Assembly: GCF_030814995.1 (NCBI RefSeq)
Contig: NZ_JAUSVX010000019.1
Coordinates: forward strand, 1-64,000
Direction: 5' to 3'
Source of the DNA: Labrys wisconsinensis
GTDB lineage: Bacteria > Pseudomonadota > Alphaproteobacteria > Rhizobiales > Labraceae
Length of the DNA stretch: 64,000 nucleotides
This document shows positions 7,055 to 15,046 of this stretch, piece after piece. The position numbers and the translations under genes are program-made. The notes below the pieces were generated by a model. It did not search any database and was not told the DNA's origin. It saw only the letters and a program-made list of their open reading frames with translations. The first letter of the stretch is position 1. Every line of letters starts with the position of its first letter.

Positions 7055-8539
7055 CTATTGTCCGTCCAGCAGGGCCTGGACCTTGCCGGCCGCATCGTCG
7101 GCGGCTTCCGACACCGACATCTTCTGCGTCAGCACGTTCTGCATCATGTCGGGCACGATGTTGTTCATGATCTCGGTCGATTCCGGGATCACCGGGAACG
7201 GAATGCCGTTGGGCAGCATCGACGTCGTGACGTCGAGGAACTTGATGCTGTCGAGACGCTGCTTCATCCACTTGGTCTTGAAGCCGCGCAGGTTGCTGGG
7301 ATTGGAATCGACCCAGGCGAGCTTGGTCGACCATTCCGGACCGGTCCAGAAGCAGACCAGCGCCTTGGCCGCCTTCTCGTCGAGGCCGCCGTCGACATAG
7401 TCGGTCTTGACGATGTGGATGTTGGAGCCACCGAACACCACGGCGCGCCGGGCCGGCCCCTTCGGGATCAGGCCGTAGCGCATGTTCTGAACCACCTGGT
7501 CCGCAACCGCCTTGTCGGCGCCGGTGGCCTTGGCGGCGAGGTCCACCATCTTGGCGTACTCGGCCGGGTGGGCGATCATCATGCCGAGCTTGCCGGCGAT
7601 GAAGGGGTTCTGGTTCTCGTTCTGGGTGTTGGTCAGGGCCGAGACCGGCACGGACTTGTCGCGCACATACATGTCGTAGATCGATTGCAGCGCCGCCTTG
7701 GCGCCGTCATTGTTGATCTCCACGGCCTTGTAGGTCGGCTTGTCGCTGGCTTCGTCGAGCGCGCCGCCGCCGAAGGCCCAGAGCTGCGGCATGAAGCGGA
7801 ACGGCGTGTTGCCGGCGTTCTGCTTGGCCACGAGCCCATAGCCGGACAGGCCCAGCCTGTCGTGGATCTGTCTGGAATAGGTGACGACATCGTCCCAGGT
7901 CGCCGGCGGATGGTCCGGATCCAGGCCCGCCCGCCGGAAGATGTCGGCGTTCCAGATCAGCGCCATCGTCTCGTTGTTGGTGGGAATGCCGTAGGACACG
8001 CCGTCATAGGTCACCGACTTCAAGGCGCCCGGCCAGAAATCGGCGGCGGAATAGCCGACGTCTTCCGGTTTCAGCGGCATGAAATAGCCCTTGGATGCAA
8101 ATTCGACGCTGCCGAGGATCTGCAGCCGCACGACCATCGGCGCGGCATTCCCGAGCGTCGCGGTGCGCAATTTGTCGATCAGCTGGTTGTAGTCGATGTT
8201 CTGGTAGTCGAGCCTGATGTTGGGATAGGCGGCCTTGAAGGCAGCCCAGAATTCCTCGTGCACCTTGCGCGAGATGTCGGGCGAGGCGTCGTTCGGCCCG
8301 GTCCACCAGACCGACACCCGGCCCTTGGTGTCGAGCGGCACCACCTTGGAACACTCGGCCGCGGTGTCGACCTCCTCCGTGCCGGCAATGGAGCGAATAT
8401 AGTCGGGCGACCATCTGCTGAGGTCGACGCTCTGGGCATGGGCGGCGGTGGTCGACAGCGATACGGCCAGGCCCATCGCCAGCGCCCCTCGGCGCAACGG
8501 CCGGCCGGCCGCAATGGCACGATCTTGCGACTTTTCCAC
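7055..8539 (-). CDS. Extracellular solute-binding protein of a carbohydrate-type ABC transporter
   Basis: 494 residues from a GTG at 8539 that has GGAGGAGGG 5-6 bases ahead; the ATGs further upstream lack this. The signal peptide is PLRRGALAMGLAVSLSTTAA ending AHAQ, cleaved near residue 36. The mature part is a family-1-type binding protein: the VSVWWTGP strand, FWAAFKAAYPNIRL, the PTNNETMALIWN hinge region and AEYAKM are recognisable. It captures the substrate in the periplasm for the two permeases that follow. It is the first gene of the operon and faces the GntR gene, which probably controls it. Substrate unknown; a sugar acid or related sugar fits the flanking dehydratases. Confidence 0.85.
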   Translation of the reverse strand: MEKSQDRAIAAGRPLRRGALAMGLAVSLSTTAAHAQSVDLSRWSPDYIRSIAGTEEVDTAAECSKVVPLDTKGRVSVWWTGPNDASPDISRKVHEEFWAAFKAAYPNIRLDYQNIDYNQLIDKLRTATLGNAAPMVVRLQILGSVEFASKGYFMPLKPEDVGYSAADFWPGALKSVTYDGVSYGIPTNNETMALIWNADIFRRAGLDPDHPPATWDDVVTYSRQIHDRLGLSGYGLVAKQNAGNTPFRFMPQLWAFGGGALDEASDKPTYKAVEINNDGAKAALQSIYDMYVRDKSVPVSALTNTQNENQNPFIAGKLGMMIAHPAEYAKMVDLAAKATGADKAVADQVVQNMRYGLIPKGPARRAVVFGGSNIHIVKTDYVDGGLDEKAAKALVCFWTGPEWSTKLAWVDSNPSNLRGFKTKWMKQRLDSIKFLDVTTSMLPNGIPFPVIPESTEIMNNIVPDMMQNVLTQKMSVSEAADDAAGKVQALLDGQ

Positions 8540-8689
8540 TGGATCCCTCCTCCCGACGACAGTCCGCCTCCACGGCGGCCGCGGATGCGCGTCCGCATCC
8601 GGCTCAGTCCCTCCCGGACGTCCGGTATCCTCCGGCTTCATCCCATGCCCCGACACTTCCAAACCAAAACCTATCTGTCAATCTGAATG

Positions 8690-8720
8690 AGATCGTACAT
8701 TATTTTTCGCAGTTGACACA
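8690..8720. promoter_or_regulatory. Candidate promoter/operator between the GntR gene and the transporter operon
   Basis: The 225-bp divergent gap holds TTGACA at 8713-8718, a plausible -35 for the GntR gene. The partly symmetric AATGAGATCGTACATTATT at 8686-8704 is the kind of site FCD-type GntR proteins bind. This is inferred from position and composition only; no second copy of the site was found. Confidence 0.3.
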
Positions 8721-8764
8721 TGATCGGCTTGGCATGCTGTAGGAACGGGGTTAAACCGGCTGAT

Positions 8765-9487
8765 ATGGACAAGACGACCGTCATCCCCTTCCCCGCGGGA
8801 GAAGCCGCCGAGCAGCCGGGCCGGGTCTATGAACGGATCCGCGATGAGATCGTCTCGGGCCGCCTCGGCCCCAATGACCGGCTCAAGGTCGCGGAGCTGG
8901 CCGTGCGCTACGGCACCTCGACCAATCCGATCCGCGAGGCGTTGCAGCAGCTCAGGGGGGAAGGCTTCGTCATCATGGAGCCCAACCGGGGCGCACGCGT
9001 GCGGCCGATCGACGAGGAGTTCGTCCGCGACATCGTCGAGATCGAAGTGCTGATCGAACCGGCCATGACGCGCTGGTTCGTCTCCATCGCCGGCGATGCC
9101 GACATTGCCGCCCTGGAGGCGGTGCAGACCGAAATCGAGGACCTCAACTTCGCCGATCCCGCCCGGCATGGCGCGCTCGACACGCGCTTCCACCAATTGA
9201 TCTATGACCGCCACTACAACCGTCATGCCGCGGTGCTGTGGTGGACGCACCGCGAGATCCTGCGCGCCATCAGCCGGCGCTTCCCGACATCGCTGAGCCG
9301 GCGCACGGCGGTGATCCGCGAACATCGCGAGCTGATCGAATGCATCCGTGCCCAGGATGCCGACGGCGCCGCGCGGGTGGTCGCGCGCCATGTCGAAGGG
9401 TCCGGCCGTCACATCATCGAACAGATGCGGGCCGCCAGGAGAAAGGACCAGGTGACGCCGCCCCTGGCCAGCAAAAGGGAAGACTGA
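8765..9487 (+). CDS. GntR-family transcriptional regulator, FadR/FCD subfamily
   Basis: 240 residues from MDKTTV; an alternative ATG lies at 8720, and neither start has a strong ribosome binding site. The winged helix is at about 18-75 (RVYERIRDEIVSGRLGPNDR, then ELAVRYGTSTNPIREALQQL). An FCD ligand-binding domain follows, with DTRFHQLI and EHRELIECI carrying its metal-binding histidines. Its stop overlaps the start of the next enolase-family gene (TGATG), and it is divergent from the transporter operon, so it probably represses both in answer to a sugar acid. Confidence 0.88.
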   Translation: MDKTTVIPFPAGEAAEQPGRVYERIRDEIVSGRLGPNDRLKVAELAVRYGTSTNPIREALQQLRGEGFVIMEPNRGARVRPIDEEFVRDIVEIEVLIEPAMTRWFVSIAGDADIAALEAVQTEIEDLNFADPARHGALDTRFHQLIYDRHYNRHAAVLWWTHREILRAISRRFPTSLSRRTAVIREHRELIECIRAQDADGAARVVARHVEGSGRHIIEQMRAARRKDQVTPPLASKRED

Positions 9488-10794
9488 TGAGGAACGCCAG
9501 CACGCCGCTTGACACGATCCAGGACAGCATACGCACGGCCTCGCAGCCCAGCGAGCTGCGCATCACCGATATCCGCACCGCCACCATCGTCGGCCACGGC
9601 TACTATCCGATGCTGCGCATCGACACCAACCAGGGCATCCATGGCCTCGGCGAGGTGCGGGACGGCGCCCATCACGACACGGCGATGCGGCTCAAGCACC
9701 TCCTGGTCGGCCAGAACCCCTGCAATGTCGACTATCTCTTCAAGTCGATCAAACGCTATGGCGGCGAGAGCCGCGAGGGCGGCGGCGTCTCCGGCATCGA
9801 GATCGCGCTGATGGACCTCGTCGGCAAAGCCTATGGCGTGCCCTGCTACCAGCTCCTCGGCGGCAAATACCGCGACAAGGTGCGCCTCTATGGCGACACG
9901 CCGGCGCCCGCCAAGATGACGCCGGAAGGCTATGTCGAGGTGGTGAAGGCGCGCAAGGCACTCGGCCTCACCTTCATCAAGTTCGACCTGCCCGGCCAGC
10001 TCTTCGAGGCGACGCCGGGCGCGCTGATCGGCTCGAAGACCAGGTATGAATATCCGCAATACCGGCAATGGTACGTGCCCGGCCGCGGCCCCGGCCCGCG
10101 CATCAGCCAGGCCGGCGTCGAGCTCGCGGTCGAGATCACGCGCGCCGTGCGCGCGGCGGTGGGCGACGAGATCTCGCTGTGCACGGATCACTTCGGCGAG
10201 GGTTTCTGCACGGCGGACGAGGCGATCCGGATCGGCCATGCGCTCGAGCCGTTCAACCTCGCCTGGGTCGAGGACCCCCTGCCCTGGACCGATATCGCCA
10301 ACCACAAGAAGGTTGCCGACGCTCTGCTCACCCCGGTGGCGGCCGGCGAGGACCTCTATCTGTGGGAAGGCTTTCGCGAGGCCATCGAGACGCGGGCCTT
10401 CGACATCATCCACCCCGACATGCTGACCTCGGGCGGCCTGATCGAGACCAAGCGCATCGCCGACCATGCCGAGCGCTTCGGCATCCCGACCGCCCTGCAT
10501 GCCTGCTGCTCGCCGATCGGCTTCATGGCCAATGTGCATCTCGGCGCCGCCGTCGCCAGCCTGGTCGCCGTCGAGCACCACGGGCTCGACCTCCCCTTCT
10601 TCACCAGCCTGGTGACCGGCCTCGACGACGACTACATGGCCGACGGCTATGTCAGCGTGCCGGCCAGGCCCGGCCTCGGCATCGACCTCAACGAGGACGT
10701 CATCCGCGAGCATCTGCGCGACGGCGCGCAGTACTTCGCCGACACCAGCGAGTGGAATCGCCTGCGCGTCGGCTTCGACCGCGTGCCGCACTGA
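9487..10794 (+). CDS. Enolase-superfamily dehydratase-like protein (mandelate racemase family)
   Basis: 435 residues. Inferred Mg ligands are D234 in CTDHFGEG, E262 in WVEDPLPW and E288 in AAGEDLY; the general base region holds H338 in LHACCSPIG, 50 residues past E288 as in the family. D234-H235 replaces the usual Asp-x-His spacing, which argues for a subgroup other than galactonate dehydratase. The N-terminal 20 residues are an extra extension ahead of the domain. The gene overlaps the GntR stop and is followed 11 bp later by another family member. Probably a sugar-acid dehydratase; substrate unknown. Confidence 0.8.
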   Translation: MRNASTPLDTIQDSIRTASQPSELRITDIRTATIVGHGYYPMLRIDTNQGIHGLGEVRDGAHHDTAMRLKHLLVGQNPCNVDYLFKSIKRYGGESREGGGVSGIEIALMDLVGKAYGVPCYQLLGGKYRDKVRLYGDTPAPAKMTPEGYVEVVKARKALGLTFIKFDLPGQLFEATPGALIGSKTRYEYPQYRQWYVPGRGPGPRISQAGVELAVEITRAVRAAVGDEISLCTDHFGEGFCTADEAIRIGHALEPFNLAWVEDPLPWTDIANHKKVADALLTPVAAGEDLYLWEGFREAIETRAFDIIHPDMLTSGGLIETKRIADHAERFGIPTALHACCSPIGFMANVHLGAAVASLVAVEHHGLDLPFFTSLVTGLDDDYMADGYVSVPARPGLGIDLNEDVIREHLRDGAQYFADTSEWNRLRVGFDRVPH

Positions 10795-10805
10795 GAGCTG
10801 CGCTC

Positions 10806-12002
10806 ATGAAGATCACGGATCTCAGGTGCGCCGTCATCGGCCGCCATCCCATCGTGCGCATCGTCACCGACGAAGGCCTGCACGGCCTCGGCGAGGTCGA
10901 GTACACCAAGCCCTATCTCAAGCCCTGGGTGCTGCATTTCCGCGAGGCACTGATCGGCGAGGATCCGACCGACGTCGAACGGGTGATGCTGAAGATCCGC
11001 CAGCGCGGCTCCTTCAAGCCCTATGGCGCCGCGGTGAGCGCCATCGAGCACGCCCTGTGGGACATCGCCGGCAAGGCGGCCGGTGTGCCGGTGTACAAGC
11101 TGCTGGGCGGCAAGGTCCGCGACAAGGTGCGCGTCTATAACGGCTCGATTCGCCGCAAGAGGACCGGCGACAACCCCGAGGACTATGCCGCCGATGTGAA
11201 GTGGATGATGGAGCGGCCGGAAAACTTCTTCATGGTGAAGCAGGGCATCAGCTTCCACTCCAACATGAAGCGCTCAGTGCCGGGCTTCCATTACGGCATC
11301 ACTCAGCCGCCGGACTATCATGGGGCCATGGACCAGGGCCCGATCAGCGACCGCGGCATGGCGCATCTGATCGACTGCGTCATCGCCATGAAGGAGGTGC
11401 TGGGCGACAAGGTCCGCCTGGCGCTCGATTGCGGCCCGGGCTGGATGCTGCCCGATGCCATCCGCTTCGCCCAGGCGGTGGAGACGTACAACCTCGCCTG
11501 GCTGGAGGACATGCTGACGGGCGACTATGTGCCCTGGGTGAACCCGCAGGCCTATCGCGAGCTGACGCTGTCGACCTCGACGCCGATCCATACCGGCGAG
11601 CAGATCTATCTGCGCCACAATTTCAAGGAGCTGATCGAGACGCAGGCCGTGCGCATCATCGGACCGGACCCGGCCGATATCGGCGGCATCGCCGAGCTCA
11701 AATGGGTGGCCGAGCACGCCTATATGCATTCGATCCTGATGGCGCCGCACGGCACGGCGAACGGGCTCCTCGGCCTCGGCGCGCTGATCAATGTCTGCGT
11801 CACCCTGCCCGCCAACTACATCGCCTTCGAATATCCCTCCGCCTCCGATCCGTGGTGGCACGACATCGTCACCGGCCTGCCGAAAGAGATCGTCAGGGAC
11901 AGCATGGTCGACCTCCTCGAGGCGCCGGGCCTCGGCCTCGACATCGACGCCGAGGGAGCGAAGCAATATCTCAGGGAGGAGGATGCGGGCTTCTTCGACT
12001 GA
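10806..12002 (+). CDS. Enolase-superfamily dehydratase-like protein (mandelate racemase family), third copy
   Basis: 398 residues. Readable inferred Mg ligands are D208 (ALDCGPGW), E234 (WLEDML) and E265 (HTGEQIY), with H315 in APHGTANG. There is a long lid insertion between about 140 and 185 (rich in Phe, His and Tyr) that should shape substrate choice. It is clearly different in sequence from the two other enolase-family proteins here, so the three are not recent duplicates. It follows the 9487-10794 gene with an 11-bp gap, and a large stem-loop closes the transcript. Confidence 0.8.
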   Translation: MKITDLRCAVIGRHPIVRIVTDEGLHGLGEVEYTKPYLKPWVLHFREALIGEDPTDVERVMLKIRQRGSFKPYGAAVSAIEHALWDIAGKAAGVPVYKLLGGKVRDKVRVYNGSIRRKRTGDNPEDYAADVKWMMERPENFFMVKQGISFHSNMKRSVPGFHYGITQPPDYHGAMDQGPISDRGMAHLIDCVIAMKEVLGDKVRLALDCGPGWMLPDAIRFAQAVETYNLAWLEDMLTGDYVPWVNPQAYRELTLSTSTPIHTGEQIYLRHNFKELIETQAVRIIGPDPADIGGIAELKWVAEHAYMHSILMAPHGTANGLLGLGALINVCVTLPANYIAFEYPSASDPWWHDIVTGLPKEIVRDSMVDLLEAPGLGLDIDAEGAKQYLREEDAGFFD

Positions 12003-12003
12003 A

Positions 12004-12046
12004 GCGTCTTGGGATCTGGCGGAATCGCCAGGGATCGCCAAGACGC
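12004..12046 (+). terminator. Nested stem-loop after the sugar-acid genes
   Basis: GCGTCTTGG (12004-12012) pairs perfectly with CCAAGACGC (12038-12046). Inside it CTGGCG (12016-12021) pairs with CGCCAG (12026-12031) around a GAAT loop. The structure begins one base after the stop codon. There is no T-run, so it may act as a Rho-aided terminator or as an mRNA-stabilising end. Confidence 0.5.
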
Positions 12047-12175
12047 GTCGAAACAAGGAGCGGGAGCAAAGCGGCATACAGGCGCATAGCCCGGCGATGG
12101 GCCTGCTCTGCGCGGTTGCAATCGGGTAACGTTTGGAGGAACCTCAAAAAGTCCAGATCAGCGAAGGAAAACAAA

Positions 12176-12526
12176 GTGCGCATTTTGGCTTGCACGCAGT
12201 TCCTGGTCTTCGTCGCATTTTTGGCGGCCTGCACGACAGACCAAGGAAATGCTGGTCAATCCGCGAATAACAGGGCGCAGTGCATCGATTTCGGCTTTAG
12301 AGAGGGCACCGACGCTTTCGCCAACTGCATGATGCAGCTTTCTTTGAAACAGGAGCGCCAACAACAGCCCGATCACGATACACTTCTTCGCCGATATAGA
12401 AATCTGAGCATGGCTCGGCGTGGCGATAGTCGCTATCCCGTATGCAGCGCGGTTGACATGGACAACGAACTCGATACCTCGGCGAACAAGTGGGTTGGCC
12501 CCAATTGCCAGATGGCACCGGATTAG
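12176..12526 (+). CDS. Small hypothetical lipoprotein
   Basis: 116 residues from a GTG at 12176 with GAAGGA about 8 bases before it. The signal FLVFVAFLAACTTDQ ends in the lipobox L-A-A-C, so the mature protein should be lipidated at Cys18 and sit on the periplasmic side of a membrane. The mature part carries CIDFGFREGTDAFANC, a pattern seen in several small rhizobial lipoproteins, then a Gln-rich stretch. Function is not known. It seems to be a single-gene unit between the sugar-acid operon and the AraC gene, and its codon use is less GC-rich than its neighbours. Confidence 0.6.
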   Translation: MRILACTQFLVFVAFLAACTTDQGNAGQSANNRAQCIDFGFREGTDAFANCMMQLSLKQERQQQPDHDTLLRRYRNLSMARRGDSRYPVCSAVDMDNELDTSANKWVGPNCQMAPD

Positions 12527-12896
12527 ATTGAGTATAGATAATCGCCTATTATTTTTCGATGCGGCGAATTTCCTGAAATATCCGGCATATTCGAGAGTGC
12601 TGTTTCCATCCAAACCTGCTTTGCTTCGGGCGTAGGGTCGGGCGAGCCCCGCCGGGCTTGTCCGTCCGCATGTGCCGCGACGGTGGCGGGCCGGCATCGC
12701 GGGTGAATGTGCCGTGGATCTCACGGGTCGAAGCGCTCGAAGACCACCGAGCAGGAGCATGGCCTCGTCCATTCGCCATATCCCGCCCTCGAGCCCGTGC
12801 GAGGCCATGGCGCCTGCCGCCGAGCGCTGTGCCTGCGGACGAACTGCGCTTTTTCCGCGTCCCCACATCGGCTAAGCTCGTCGCAAACGACCCACC
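12527..12896. other. 370-bp intergenic stretch, no gene seen
   Basis: The first 80 bases are AT-rich; the rest is GC-rich and carries overlapping open frames on both strands that look like nothing known. A short AGCCC-CGCC-GGGCT stem lies near 12645-12660 without a T-run. It probably holds the end of the lipoprotein transcript and the promoter of the AraC gene. Confidence 0.5.
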
Positions 12897-13805
12897 GTGG
12901 AGTTCGGCGTGGGCGCATTCGGGGTTCAGGAAACGCACGGCATCCTCCTGCGCGAGGAGAACCGGTCTTTGGCCTCGAGCGAAGGCTTGGGCTGGCGGTC
13001 GGTGTTCACCTCGATCCAGCGCGAGCAGCCCTATGAGGATTCCTACGATCCGCGGCCCGACCATCTGATCATCCTCCACCTCGACAGCTATGTCCGGGTC
13101 GACCGCTGGCTCGGCGTCAGCCGCGAGAGCCGCATGATCGCGCCGGGCGGCACCTTCATGGTGCCGGGCGGCATGGATTTTCGCGTCCGGCTCAACGATC
13201 CCCTCCGCACGATCCACTTCTACCTCCGCCATTCGGTGCTCGCCGAAGTGGCGCAGGAGCTCTGCAGGGGCGATCCCGACCGGCTGGAGCTCCTGCCGCG
13301 CATCGGCGAGGCCGATCCGCTGATCGAGCGGCTGATCCTGTCCGTCCGGGACGAGCTGCTCGCCGCCAACGCCCTTGGCGAGGCCTATGTCGACTATGTC
13401 GCGCGCATGATGGCGGCGCGGCTGATCCGCAACCACAGCGCCGACACGATGCGGGTCAGGCCCGAGCTCGCGGCGCCGAGCGACCTGCAGCGCAGGGTCG
13501 GGCGCGCCACCGAGTTCGTGCAATCGCAGCTGCACCGCTCGATCCGGCTCGACGAGCTCGCCGGCGCCGTCGATCTCAGCGTCTCGCAGCTTGCCAGCCT
13601 GTTCCGCCGGGCGCTCGGCCAGCCGCCGCATCGCTTCATCATCAACCTGCGCGTGGCGCGCGCCCGCGAGCTGCTGGCGACGTCGGACCTGCCGCTGGCC
13701 GAGATTGCCCTCGCCTGCGGCTTCTCCCACCAGGAGCACATGACGCGGATCTTCCGCCGCGAGATCGGCCTCACCCCGGCCGCCTATCGCCGCTCCATCG
13801 CCTGA
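12897..13805 (+). CDS. AraC-family transcriptional regulator
   Basis: 302 residues from a GTG. The N-terminal half is a cupin-like sensor (RPDHLIILHLDSYVRVDRWL, then APGGTFMVPGG). The C-terminal 100 residues are a double helix-turn-helix: RLDELAGAVDLSVSQLASLF, then LAEIALACGFSHQEHMTRIF and IGLTPAAYRR. It lies directly upstream of the maleylacetate reductase gene on the same strand with 128 bp between, which holds a direct repeat suited to an AraC dimer. It probably activates the 13934-21581 aromatic operon. Confidence 0.88.
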   Translation: MEFGVGAFGVQETHGILLREENRSLASSEGLGWRSVFTSIQREQPYEDSYDPRPDHLIILHLDSYVRVDRWLGVSRESRMIAPGGTFMVPGGMDFRVRLNDPLRTIHFYLRHSVLAEVAQELCRGDPDRLELLPRIGEADPLIERLILSVRDELLAANALGEAYVDYVARMMAARLIRNHSADTMRVRPELAAPSDLQRRVGRATEFVQSQLHRSIRLDELAGAVDLSVSQLASLFRRALGQPPHRFIINLRVARARELLATSDLPLAEIALACGFSHQEHMTRIFRREIGLTPAAYRRSIA

Positions 13806-13818
13806 TCCCGCCGCTCCG

Positions 13819-13864
13819 CGCCGGTGTTTTGTGCAGAACGCACCGGCGTTCCGTGCAGGACCCT
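13819..13864. promoter_or_regulatory. Direct repeat plus inverted repeat ahead of the maleylacetate reductase operon
   Basis: GTGCAGAAC at 13831 and GTGCAGGAC at 13853 are direct repeats 22 bp apart, two helical turns, as AraC-type operators usually are. Overlapping them, CGCCGGTG (13819-13826) and CACCGGCG (13841-13848) form an inverted repeat. The site lies about 70 bp before the ATG of the first gene of the operon. Binding by the neighbouring AraC protein is inference. Confidence 0.45.
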
Positions 13865-13933
13865 CCGCTGCATCAGCCACATGCTGCGCGCCATGCGGGG
13901 TGATGCCCCGCACCACCGGGATGCGACGGTTCC

Positions 13934-14992
13934 ATGCAGGGATTCGTCTACGAGCGCCTGCCGGCACGGGTGATCTTCGGCCACGGCACCTTCCGGCGCC
14001 TGCCGGAGGAAGTGGCCGGCCTCGGCCTCGAACGCGCCCTGGTGCTGGCGACGCCGCAGCAGGCCCAGGAGGCCGAACGCCTCGCCGCGACTCTCGCCGG
14101 GCGCTGCGTCGGCACCTTTGCCGGCGCGCGCATGCACACGCCGGTCGAGGTCACGGCCGAGGCGCTGGAGACAGTGACGGCGAGGCAGGCCGACGGGCTG
14201 ATCGCCATCGGCGGCGGCTCGACCACGGGGCTGGCCAAGGCGATCGCGCTCAGGACCGACCTGCCCCAGATCGTGGTGCCGACGACCTATGCCGGCTCGG
14301 AAATGACGCCGATCCTCGGCGAGACCACCGACGGCCGCAAGACCACGCAGCGCTCCCTGAAGGTGCTGCCCGAGGTGGTGATCTACGACGTCGACCTCAC
14401 CCTGACCCTGCCCGCCGGCCTCTCCGGCACCTCGGGCATCAATGCCATCGCCCATGCCGTCGAGGCGCTCTATGCCCGGGATGGCGACCCGATCACCGCG
14501 CTGATGGCGGAAGAAGGCATCCGGGCGCTCGCCCGCGCCTTGCCGAAGATCGCCGGCGATCCACTCGACCGGGCTGCCCGCGGCGATGCGCTCTACGGCG
14601 CCTTCCTCTGCGGGGCCTGCCTCGGCGCCGTCGGCATGGCGCTGCACCACAAGCTCTGCCACATCCTCGGCGGCGCCTTCGACCTGCCGCATGCGCAGAC
14701 GCACGCCATCGTGCTGCCGCATGCGCTCGCCTACAACGCCGCCGCCGTGCCGCAGGCCGTCGCCCGCATCGAGCGGGCGCTCGGCGGCGTCGATGCCCCG
14801 CGCCGCCTCCACGACCTCGCCGGCGCCGTCGCCGCGCCGCGCGCCCTGCGCGACGTCGGCATGCCGGAGGCCGGCATCGCCAGGGTGGCCGACCTGGCCC
14901 TGGCCAATCCCTCTTGGAATCCCGTGCCGCTCGAGCGCGACGGCATCGAGCGGCTGATCCGACGCGCCTGGGAAGGACTGCCGCCGGCCTGA
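13934..14992 (+). CDS. Maleylacetate reductase (iron-type alcohol dehydrogenase fold)
   Basis: 352 residues, the usual length. It would reduce maleylacetate to 3-oxoadipate with NAD(P)H, the last step before the central oxoadipate pathway in resorcinol, hydroxyquinol or chlorocatechol breakdown. Visible family marks are IGGGSTTGLAKAIAL (92-106), the nucleotide-binding loop, PTTYAGSEMTP (116-126), and HAVEALYA and HHKLCHILGG with the metal-site histidines. First gene of a plus-strand operon that continues with an ABC importer and a TfdB-like hydroxylase. No hydroxyquinol or chlorocatechol dioxygenase gene is in the window. Confidence 0.88.
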   Translation: MQGFVYERLPARVIFGHGTFRRLPEEVAGLGLERALVLATPQQAQEAERLAATLAGRCVGTFAGARMHTPVEVTAEALETVTARQADGLIAIGGGSTTGLAKAIALRTDLPQIVVPTTYAGSEMTPILGETTDGRKTTQRSLKVLPEVVIYDVDLTLTLPAGLSGTSGINAIAHAVEALYARDGDPITALMAEEGIRALARALPKIAGDPLDRAARGDALYGAFLCGACLGAVGMALHHKLCHILGGAFDLPHAQTHAIVLPHALAYNAAAVPQAVARIERALGGVDAPRRLHDLAGAVAAPRALRDVGMPEAGIARVADLALANPSWNPVPLERDGIERLIRRAWEGLPPA

Positions 14993-15046
14993 GAACGCGG
15001 CCAGACAACGACAAGCCGGACGACCGGCCAGATTGGGGAGGACACC

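Noticed and set aside
5137-7095. 652-codon frame that would fuse both sugar permeases
   Set aside because: The first 360 codons are an out-of-frame shadow of the upstream permease; the real start at 6018 overlaps that gene by 4 bp.
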